Assembly: GCA_900768015.1 (NCBI GenBank)
Contig: CAAGBI010000040.1
Location: forward strand, 1-22,944
Length of the DNA stretch: 22,944 nt
Direction of reading: 5' to 3'
Source of the DNA: an uncultured Alistipes sp.
GTDB lineage: Bacteria; Bacteroidota; Bacteroidia; Bacteroidales; Rikenellaceae
A program made the translations under genes and the position numbers. The notes under the pieces were generated by a model, which was not told where the DNA came from, ran no database searches, and was given only the letters and a program-made list of their open reading frames with translations. Below, in pieces: positions 1 to 7,388 of the stretch (position 1 is the stretch's first letter; every line of letters starts with the position of its first letter).

Positions 1-2378
1 ACCTTGCCGTCGGTGTCGAGGATGACCATCACGATGATGTCGCCGCCCCACTGCGCGTCGTACGACTGCAACGCCTCATACTTGGGATCCCATGAGCTGC
101 CGCCGTCGACATACTTAACGCCGAGGTCCTCCTTGGCAATCTTGTACGAGCCGATAATCTTGTTCTTCTCGACATACTCGATGAGGGCCTCCTTAACCTG
201 TGCCTCCACCTCGTTAATCTTGCCGTTGAAGCGGATGAACCACACCTTGTCTACATTGGCGCTGAAGGCAGTCGCTGTGAGCACGGCGCTGATGCGGTCC
301 TCGACAACCTCCTGAACCTCAACTAAGAGTGTCGCGTCACCCGTACCCTTATAGCTGAGCGAGCCCTCCTCGATAACCTCCTCGATGGTTGTTACATACT
401 CCGTGTCGAGACCTGCGAGCAACGATACGCATACCATCTCGCCAGCGCGACCATTGCTGTCCACGGCCGAAGCGTAGAGGTAGTAGTTGGTAGCGGGGTG
501 GTAGATGTTCACAACGCATGTAGCCACGCCATCCACGATGCTATACTCCTCGCGGTAGTTCTGGTAGTCGTCTGCATCCATGATATACTCGAGGTTGTCG
601 GCGTATGCCGCATGGTCAGACGCGGGTGCTGCATAGAGGCGCACCTTTGTGGCGTTGGCATCGGCTGTGAGCTTCACGGTGAGTGTCTCGTGCGATGTCT
701 GGGGCTCGAGCTCTGCTGCGGTAATCTTCGCCACGCCTGTGAGCGATGGGCGGAGTGTGCGGAATGTGGTGTATGCCACCTCGCCAACCTTACCATCCTT
801 GATAGCCACGGCGTATGCCACATACTCGGTGTCGATTGCGAAGAGGTCGCTCATCTGGTATGTGATAGGCTCAGAGTAGATTGCGGGCACACCCTTCACT
901 GCGCCAGCGATGTAGGCCTTAATCTCGGCATCTGTCTTACCCTCGAAGTCGAAGGGGTTTTCGGTATCTGCCTTAGCGAGTGCTGGGTCGATGTAGCCTG
1001 TGAGCACCTTTGCGCCTGGCTCTGTTGTCACGGTGGCGTTAGCCGATGTGAGGCCAATTTCGGATACCTCCACGCTGATGGCTGTTGTGCCGTTTAGCTC
1101 CACCTCGGGAACGACAACCTCCTTGGTTGTAACGGTGTAGTTACCATTGCCATCCTCGCCATATACTGCGATTGTGTACTCGGTCTTGGGGAGGAGGATG
1201 ATACCAGCGTTCTCGTTGCTGTCGGTGCGAGAGTTACGCACGAGGTCCTGCTCCGAGAATGTGCGGCTCTCGGTTGCAGAGTTGAACACAGCAAATGGGT
1301 AGCTTGGGTCGGGGTTTAGCGATGCCTGCGCCTGCTCGATGAAGGTGTTACGCTCGTATGCCGAAGAGTGTACGATGCCCGCAACATAGCGCACGCAGTG
1401 TGCCTTCTTCGTGATTACAGCATCGAGAGTGTAGGCCGTAAGGTTTTCGATAGTAATCTCAGCCACGGGCGAGATTACGCAGAAGTCGATGATTTTCTCC
1501 TCGCCCTCGTTGAGTGCGTTCTCGGCGCGGAAGATAAACTCATACTCGCGGTCGTACTCCACCTCGAACGCTACGCTCTGTGCCTCGTTACCCTCGACGG
1601 TTGACTGCTCGCCACCCTTAATGCCATAGCTCCAGTGGTCTGTATCCTGGGAGGGTGTAACATCGAAGCTCACGGTCATCGCCGCCTCGTCGAAGTGTGC
1701 CTTAGATACGGTGATTGTGGGCACTGCGGGCGCGAAGTATACATCCACCTTTACAATATCGCTCTTAAGCTCACCACACTCGCTATAGGCGTGAAAACGG
1801 AGCTTCTTGCCCCACTCGTATGCGAACGCGATGGTCTGCTCGGCGTTACCCTCAACGATTGTGTCTGTGATGTAAACCTCGCCGAGGTCAACATCCTCAA
1901 CCGCCCAGTGCCACTGGCTTACGGCCTTTGAGGGGTACACCGCGACCATAGCCTCCATTGTCTCCTCGTTGAGTGTAGGCTCGCCAAGTGCGATTGCTAC
2001 CTCGCCCTCGGGCATAGCGCAGAACCTCTTCTCGGCGATGTCGCTCTTGCCAGCCTCGTTCTCGGCATAGGCAGTGATTGTGTACTCCACGCCATACTCG
2101 GCCGTAAACGAGATCTCCTTGGCTGCTGCGCCCTCCACTTTGGTCATCATGGCATCCTCGGTGTCGAGGCCACCCTTAACCATCCAGTACCACGCCTCAG
2201 TGTCTGTCGAGGGGGCAATCATCACGCTCACATTCATAGTCTCGGCGTCGAACTCGGGCTCCATGATGCCGATTGAGGGCTTCTGGGCGGGAGTCTTCGC
2301 GGGCTCCTTGTCGCAACTCCATCCTGCGAGTGCGACCACAGCTGCCACGATGGCAACTGCTAAATGCTTAATTTTCAT
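1..2378 (-). CDS. Large Ig-like repeat lipoprotein, 3' end outside the window
   Basis: An open frame of 792 codons runs from an ATG at 2378 leftward past the window edge, so only the N-terminal part is seen. The protein starts with a hydrophobic signal segment ending at Cys22 (AGWSC, then DKEP), a lipoprotein-type signal. Residues about 34-120, 125-216 and 218-302 are three tandem beta-rich repeats, each with a hydrophobic-Ps-x-(D/K)-(T/A)-x-x-W core near its start, a VEG motif in the middle and an acidic aromatic EY/EW near the end. Further Ig/FN3-like segments with YTIAVYGEDGNGN and EYVAYAVAIKDG follow. It is the last visible gene of the eight-gene operon, 21 nt after its neighbour. A surface-exposed structural or binding protein is likely. 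I recognise no catalytic motif in the visible part and cannot name the family. Confidence 0.85.
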   Translation of the reverse strand, partial: MKIKHLAVAIVAAVVALAGWSCDKEPAKTPAQKPSIGIMEPEFDAETMNVSVMIAPSTDTEAWYWMVKGGLDTEDAMMTKVEGAAAKEISFTAEYGVEYTITAYAENEAGKSDIAEKRFCAMPEGEVAIALGEPTLNEETMEAMVAVYPSKAVSQWHWAVEDVDLGEVYITDTIVEGNAEQTIAFAYEWGKKLRFHAYSECGELKSDIVKVDVYFAPAVPTITVSKAHFDEAAMTVSFDVTPSQDTDHWSYGIKGGEQSTVEGNEAQSVAFEVEYDREYEFIFRAENALNEGEEKIIDFCVISPVAEITIENLTAYTLDAVITKKAHCVRYVAGIVHSSAYERNTFIEQAQASLNPDPSYPFAVFNSATESRTFSEQDLVRNSRTDSNENAGIILLPKTEYTIAVYGEDGNGNYTVTTKEVVVPEVELNGTTAISVEVSEIGLTSANATVTTEPGAKVLTGYIDPALAKADTENPFDFEGKTDAEIKAYIAGAVKGVPAIYSEPITYQMSDLFAIDTEYVAYAVAIKDGKVGEVAYTTFRTLRPSLTGVAKITAAELEPQTSHETLTVKLTADANATKVRLYAAPASDHAAYADNLEYIMDADDYQNYREEYSIVDGVATCVVNIYHPATNYYLYASAVDSNGRAGEMVCVSLLAGLDTEYVTTIEEVIEEGSLSYKGTGDATLLVEVQEVVEDRISAVLTATAFSANVDKVWFIRFNGKINEVEAQVKEALIEYVEKNKIIGSYKIAKEDLGVKYVDGGSSWDPKYEALQSYDAQWGGDIIVMVILDTDGK

Positions 2379-2399
2379 AATCGTATTCTATTTGTTTTG

Positions 2400-2852
2400 T
2401 TAATTTAGTTCCGGTATATTGCCTATGCGCTGAAAGTCGAAGACCTCGTTAGCGCCCTTGGCTCGCCACTGCAAGATGTTGCTATTGTTGAGTAGCTCCA
2501 CATAGTATTCGTTGCTCCAGTCGCCCTTGCCATAGTCGTAAGTTCCCGAGAGCGTGTAGCGGCCATCCTCCTCGGTGATAGTGAATGTTCCCGTGCTCTT
2601 TACGGCATACATCGAGCCGATATTATCCCACATGGTGTAGGTGCGCTCATCGCCGTTGAACTCTATATATACATAGGTATCCTCCGCTATGGGGCTTCCC
2701 TGCCACATGGTCATCTGCCAGTTGCCATATATCTCGTCATAGGTCACGGGCGTGTGCTCCTCGGTGGGTATTGGCGCGGGCTTCTCGCATCCCGCTATGA
2801 GCGTTGCTGCAACCACCATGAGGGCGGCAACGAGTCGGTTTAAGAGTCTCAT
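2400..2852 (-). CDS. Small lipocalin-like lipoprotein
   Basis: A 150-residue protein with a short basic start, a hydrophobic stretch and a clear lipobox (LIAGC, Cys22), so an inner- or outer-membrane lipoprotein. After a Pro/Glu-rich linker, residues about 38-150 begin with a YGNWQMT segment and continue as short alternating strands (YVYIEF, TYTMWD, GTFTIT, RYTLSG, YYVELL, ILQWRA). This is the pattern of the lipocalin-like domains (GxW at the first strand) common in Bacteroidetes lipoproteins. That family often has no known ligand, so the role is unknown. It lies 3 nt after the DUF1573 gene and 21 nt before the large Ig-like lipoprotein, inside the operon. Confidence 0.85.
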   Translation of the reverse strand: MRLLNRLVAALMVVAATLIAGCEKPAPIPTEEHTPVTYDEIYGNWQMTMWQGSPIAEDTYVYIEFNGDERTYTMWDNIGSMYAVKSTGTFTITEEDGRYTLSGTYDYGKGDWSNEYYVELLNNSNILQWRAKGANEVFDFQRIGNIPELN

Positions 2853-2855
2853 ATC

Positions 2856-3644
2856 TTAGTGCTTTATTGTTATCTTTATCATTCGTTCGGTGGGGCGTGC
2901 CGTGCCGCAGCCCTCAACAATTATCACAGTCTCTATGTCGTGCTTAGGTCTGAGGCTTGGGGCGTATGTTATCACTATGTTGCCCTCCGCGTTGGGTTGT
3001 AGCACCTCGGGCTCCGTGCGTAGCGCTATACCCTCGGTTGTAGGCTTCGCGCTTATGCGTAGTGGTGTGTCGCCTGCGTTTGCCACCGCTATGCGCTCGG
3101 TGCGGGTGTCGCTACTGAATGTCACGCTCTTGCGGCTTAGGCGTAGCGCTCCCATGCTCTGGGGTAGGTGCGCCCACTCGTCCGTTGCTATGACCGAGCC
3201 CTCCACCACAAGGCGCACCGTTGGGTGCTTGGTGTCGAGCGTGGTGTATAGGAGTATCGGAATCGAGAAGCCTCCGTTGCGCCCCGCGGGGTTGAACTCC
3301 GCACGCAGCATGACGCTCTCATTAGCCTCTATGCGCGTTATGGGCGTTACCACCTTCAGGCAGCTGCACGACGCGCGTACCTCAGTGACCTCTATCGCCT
3401 CAGCCGTGGTGTTGCATAGCGTGAAGTCGGCATTTATCGTTGCCGTGTCTACCACCTCGCCCATGTTGCGTGTTGCGGGCTCGGCGATGATAGAGCCTTG
3501 TGCAGCCTCCGAGAGCGTGGGGTTTACCAGCGCATCGAGCTCGGCACGCGATACTATTTTACGCTCCTGCGCCCCTGCCTCAACGGCCACAAACATCAAA
3601 GCCACTGCTATATATCGCCACATGCCCATATTAGTGCCCCTCAT
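2856..3644 (-). CDS. DUF1573 domain periplasmic protein
   Basis: About 262 residues with an N-terminal signal peptide (WRYIAVALMFVAVEAGAQ) that has no lipobox, so it is probably cleaved by signal peptidase I and is the only non-lipoprotein in the operon. The central part matches the DUF1573 pattern: a strand with MGEV, then FTLCNT, then VRASCSCLKV (the family's SCGC-type turn), then an EFNPAGRNGGF segment. A second beta domain follows (SVTFSSDTRTERIAVANAGDTPLRI). The family is an ASH-like Ig fold of unknown function. The frame opens at a GTG at 3650 overlapping the upstream stop; ATG at 3644 or ATG at 3629, which has AGGGG upstream, are more plausible starts. I chose 3644. Confidence 0.85.
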   Translation of the reverse strand: MRGTNMGMWRYIAVALMFVAVEAGAQERKIVSRAELDALVNPTLSEAAQGSIIAEPATRNMGEVVDTATINADFTLCNTTAEAIEVTEVRASCSCLKVVTPITRIEANESVMLRAEFNPAGRNGGFSIPILLYTTLDTKHPTVRLVVEGSVIATDEWAHLPQSMGALRLSRKSVTFSSDTRTERIAVANAGDTPLRISAKPTTEGIALRTEPEVLQPNAEGNIVITYAPSLRPKHDIETVIIVEGCGTARPTERMIKITIKH

Positions 3645-3649
3645 AGCCA

Positions 3650-5689
3650 CTATAACCAGCCGTTATCTGCACCCGCGCGCACGGTGATTGTGGCGTAGTG
3701 CTTCGTGCCACTCTTGGTCGTTACGCTTAGCGATGTCTGACCCTCGCCCTTTGCGCTGATGGTGAGTGTGTTGCCCTCGAGCGAAACTACTGCGATAGCC
3801 TCGTTCACAACCTCTGCATTTGCAGCCTCCTCGGTGATGTAGTCTGCGAGGTTGAGAGAGGTTAAGGTGCCAGGTGCAAGGCAGATATTGGGTAGGCGCA
3901 TATCGCGACCGCTACCCTCAATGGCCTTGAGGAGTGCTCCCGCATCGGCCAGACGACCCATCTTACCGCGGTAGTCCGCGAGGTTCATCTTTATGGGCGT
4001 AGCACCCGCCGACTCGTGGCGCATGTAGTACAGCTTCTCGCCCACGAAGTAGTCGTCAATGTCGCGTGCAGAGGTGTACATCAACCCGCGGAACTCCTCA
4101 CTTGTGAAGTGGCGGTGCTGCTGCTTGGCGTATGCGAGGCCGAGGGCTGCGATGCCCGAAACATGGGGGCATGCCATAGAGGTACCCTCGTAGTAGCCAT
4201 ATCCCGCCACGCCATCAATGACAAGCGTCGAGTATATCGCGCCCTGCTGGTTGAGTACGCCCTGCTCGTCGTAGATGTTATCGCTCATGCCTGGCGTGCC
4301 GTAGTACTCCATGTCGCCACCAGGTGCGCACAACAACACCTCGCTGCCGTAGTTGGAGTAGGATGCTGGGGTGTAGTCCGCTGCTATGGCCGCAACCGAG
4401 ATACATTTGCCGTATGCCGCGGGGAATGATGACTGCGCCGCATACTCGTTGCCCGAGGCGAAGATGGCGAGGCCACCCTCAATGACGCCATTGGGCGAGC
4501 CCGCGTAGTTTATAAAGTAGTCCAAGGCCTCCTTCTCCAAGGGGTAGAGCGCTGCCCACTCCTCTTCTGTCGCGGGGCCAGGTATGTAGCCCATAATCAT
4601 GTTCGACTTCGACGAGTGGTAGCCCCATGAGCACTGCAAGATTACTGCGCCGTTGTCCGCCGCATACTTCATCGCGCGCGCCTCCATGGCCAGTGAGCAG
4701 GAGTTCATGCCGTCGAAGAGCTGTATGGTCATAATCTTGACGCCACGCTTGCCCTTGCCGCCACCTGCGATGCCCGCAACGCCTATGCCGTTGTCGTTTA
4801 CCGCGGCTATGGTGCCCGCAACATGTGTTCCGTGGCCTGTGCTGCCGTTCGATGTCCACGATGTGATGCCCGTGTCGCGCACGAAGTTGTAGCCGTAGCG
4901 GTCGTCGATGTAGCCGTTGCCGTCGGCATCCTTACCCGCGTATAGCTCCTCACCCTCGTTCACCCAGATGTTATCCTTTAGGTCGGGGTGGCTCCACATC
5001 ACGGCCTCATCCATCACCGCCACGATGATCTCCTCGTCGCCCGTACACATATCCCACGCCTCGGCACATCCCGCATCAGCACCCGCGAGGACTCCTGCGC
5101 GCTCAGTCGCAAAGGGCGCAGTGCCATCGTTTATGTAGCACCACTGGCGGTAGATTTCGGGGTCGTTGAAGGGCCATGCCGTAGCGCGTGTCGTAGCGCG
5201 GCTATCTGCCTCGGTACAACTTACGAACATGGGGTTAGCACTGGGGTTGTATGCTCGCGCTATTGGGCGGTTGCACTGCAACTTATCCACCTCGCCCAGC
5301 TGCGAGAGGCGCTCGAAGGCCTGCTGAAGGTCCTCGCCCTCGTCGAAGCGCACGATATACCATAGGTGTAGTCCCGCCTCGCGTGTGCGTGCCTCGTTGG
5401 CGCTGTCTATTGGGAATACACGCTCGAAGGAGTAGGCCCCAAGAATATCCAAGACCTCATCTGTTGAGGGTATGCCCGAGCGTGTAGCCTCGCCTCCTGA
5501 GCGTGTCATGGTCTGGTCGAGGATGGCCTCCATCTCAGAAGAGAACTTTATGATTACCTCACCCGCCGTAGCACCCTCGGGTATAACAACGGTCGTGGGG
5601 GTAGTGTCGGGTGATGGGATGGAGGTGTTCTCGTTTACGCAGCCCATGGCGAGTGCCGCAGCTGCAACTATCGTAATGTATCGTCTCAT
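3650..5689 (-). CDS. S8 (subtilisin-family) serine protease lipoprotein
   Basis: A 679-residue secreted protease. The N-terminus has a lipobox (LAMGC, Cys17). Residues about 43-145 resemble an inhibitory prodomain (EVIIKF... WYIVRF... VDKLQCNRPI). The catalytic core spans about 200-555 with the full subtilase set: Asp227 in VAVMDEAV, His286 in GHGTHVAGT, oxyanion Asn414 in ASGNEY, and Ser504 in GTSMACPHVSG. The Asp motif is DEA rather than the usual DTG/DSG. A C-terminal Ig-like segment follows (about 600-679, ending SVTTKSGTKHYATITV). It should cleave peptides at the cell surface or in the periplasm; the substrate is unknown. It sits 1 nt downstream of the BACON-LRR gene and abuts the DUF1573 gene, so it is co-translated with the surface lipoproteins. 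Confidence 0.93.
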   Translation of the reverse strand: MRRYITIVAAAALAMGCVNENTSIPSPDTTPTTVVIPEGATAGEVIIKFSSEMEAILDQTMTRSGGEATRSGIPSTDEVLDILGAYSFERVFPIDSANEARTREAGLHLWYIVRFDEGEDLQQAFERLSQLGEVDKLQCNRPIARAYNPSANPMFVSCTEADSRATTRATAWPFNDPEIYRQWCYINDGTAPFATERAGVLAGADAGCAEAWDMCTGDEEIIVAVMDEAVMWSHPDLKDNIWVNEGEELYAGKDADGNGYIDDRYGYNFVRDTGITSWTSNGSTGHGTHVAGTIAAVNDNGIGVAGIAGGGKGKRGVKIMTIQLFDGMNSCSLAMEARAMKYAADNGAVILQCSWGYHSSKSNMIMGYIPGPATEEEWAALYPLEKEALDYFINYAGSPNGVIEGGLAIFASGNEYAAQSSFPAAYGKCISVAAIAADYTPASYSNYGSEVLLCAPGGDMEYYGTPGMSDNIYDEQGVLNQQGAIYSTLVIDGVAGYGYYEGTSMACPHVSGIAALGLAYAKQQHRHFTSEEFRGLMYTSARDIDDYFVGEKLYYMRHESAGATPIKMNLADYRGKMGRLADAGALLKAIEGSGRDMRLPNICLAPGTLTSLNLADYITEEAANAEVVNEAIAVVSLEGNTLTISAKGEGQTSLSVTTKSGTKHYATITVRAGADNGWL

Positions 5690-5690
5690 G

Positions 5691-7379
5691 TTACTCCGCT
5701 ATTTCGTCCTTAAATTCATATCTGCCACGCATAAGGGGGTATGCCTGGAAGTAGTACTCGCGCGATGTAGGCTCGTTCGAGAAGCCCACATTGTCGCCAT
5801 TGCTGTCTATGCCGCCCTCCTGCTGAATGTAGATGAGGTTCTCGGCGCTCCACTCCATAAGGCGTGGGTGGTAGAGCAGCCACTCGGGCAACTCGCCAGT
5901 GAAGAAGTTGAGGTTCAGACGCAGGCTACGCATGTTCGGAAGCACGCGGGGTAGCCTCTTCTCCACGGCCCACTGGAGCGTGTCGCCGCGCTCCACGAAG
6001 TCCTTGCTCTCGTATGCACGCACACCTTTCTCGCCAACCTTGAAGTCGGGGATAGAGCCCTCGAAGTAGTTGTACGATAGGGTGAGTGCCTCGAGGTTCT
6101 CCCAGAGGAAGAGGCGCTCAAGGGCGTCGTCTGTCGCGGTGTTGTGGTGTATGCCTATGCCCTCGCTGCTTGAGGCAGCATTGCGTAGGTCGCTAATCAT
6201 GGCGCGACGGTTTGCCGTGAGGTCGAGGCTTCGGAGGCGTGGAAAGTTCTCCTCGGTGAGTACCGTGGGCACGCCACTAAAGTTGTTCGAGCTGATGTCG
6301 AGGTCCTCGAGTGTGTCGCCGAGGTTTGCGAAGCTCGCGGGGAGCGACGAGAGGCCAAATGCTGCTACGCGCAACGCCTTGAGGTGCTTCAAGGTACATA
6401 TCTCCTCGCCCAAGTCAATCGCCTTAATCATAGTGTTTACATTGCCATAGAGCGATAAGGTCTCGAGGTATTTGAGGTACTTAATCTCGTAGGGTATGCC
6501 CTCGTAGGTGTCGAAGTAGCTAAGCTCGATGTCGCGTATGCGACCCACTGCATCGGCCGATGGTAGGTTGGCGTCGTCAGCACTCCACAGGCGCAGACAC
6601 TCCCAGTTGTCCATGCTCTCGGTGGCCGATATAACGCCCTCGTTCCAGCACTCGAGCTTCTCGTAGATGGCTACCATGGCCAATGAGTCGCCCTTGCGGT
6701 TATCCTCGATAAGGGGTGCTGCCGTCTGGCGTACGACGATTGTTGCGGGGCTATCGAGTTCCTCGCCACTCTTTGAGCGTAGGTGGAGTGTCGCCGTGCG
6801 CTCCTCGGGCACATGGTTCATCTTCCAGCTCACGCCGAGTGTCGTTGTGCGGGGGCGTGCTCCGCGGTCGAGGTTTAGGCTGTAGCTATCTACCGTGAGC
6901 CAGCCCGCCTCGCCCTCATACTCCGCCTCGACCACAAACTCGACATTGGTGTTAATCTCAACATCGAAGTGGCGGGCATCGCGCGATGCCGATGCGGCAA
7001 TCTTAACCTCGCTCTGGTCGGGGGTGATGGCGCGGGCAAAGCCCTCCTGGTTTACGCTCACGCTCTGGAGGTGTGCTCCACCTGCCGAGAAGCGTATCTC
7101 GGCGGTGCGGGCGTCGTTGATAAGTGTAGAGTCTACGCGCACCTCGCAGCGCACCTCGCCACGGCCATTCGCGGGAGATACCATAACCCATGGCGCATCG
7201 ACATTGGCTGTCCACTCCCTCTCCGAGCGTATGGCAACATTGTACTTGCCACCCGCAGCCTTGGCTTCAATCTGCGTAGTGTCGGCCTCGAAGCCCTGTA
7301 TGGTCGGAGCATCCGTAGTGCAGCTTACGATGGTAAACACAGCCACGCACGCTGCTATATATCTAAGTATCTGTTTCAT
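5691..7379 (-). CDS. Two-BACON, leucine-rich-repeat lipoprotein
   Basis: A 562-residue lipoprotein (Cys20 after FTIVS). Residues about 28-115 and 118-218 are two BACON-like beta domains; the first has the typical REWTANVDAPWVMVSP core and a closing VNQEGF, the second closes with VVRQTAAP. A helical cap (about 229-265, LAMVAIYEKLE, then a conserved W) leads into leucine-rich repeats of the LxxLxLxxN type (LETLSLYGN, LEDLDISSNNFSGVP, LRSLDLTANR, LEALTLSYNYFEGSIP, MRSLRLNLNFFTGELP). BACON domains in Bacteroidetes are linked to glycan or mucin binding and spacing, and LRRs to protein binding. An extracellular binding role is therefore inferred. It lies 9 nt after the 872-residue LRR gene and 1 nt before the protease gene. 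Confidence 0.9.
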   Translation of the reverse strand: MKQILRYIAACVAVFTIVSCTTDAPTIQGFEADTTQIEAKAAGGKYNVAIRSEREWTANVDAPWVMVSPANGRGEVRCEVRVDSTLINDARTAEIRFSAGGAHLQSVSVNQEGFARAITPDQSEVKIAASASRDARHFDVEINTNVEFVVEAEYEGEAGWLTVDSYSLNLDRGARPRTTTLGVSWKMNHVPEERTATLHLRSKSGEELDSPATIVVRQTAAPLIEDNRKGDSLAMVAIYEKLECWNEGVISATESMDNWECLRLWSADDANLPSADAVGRIRDIELSYFDTYEGIPYEIKYLKYLETLSLYGNVNTMIKAIDLGEEICTLKHLKALRVAAFGLSSLPASFANLGDTLEDLDISSNNFSGVPTVLTEENFPRLRSLDLTANRRAMISDLRNAASSSEGIGIHHNTATDDALERLFLWENLEALTLSYNYFEGSIPDFKVGEKGVRAYESKDFVERGDTLQWAVEKRLPRVLPNMRSLRLNLNFFTGELPEWLLYHPRLMEWSAENLIYIQQEGGIDSNGDNVGFSNEPTSREYYFQAYPLMRGRYEFKDEIAE

Positions 7380-7388
7380 AGTCGTGGT

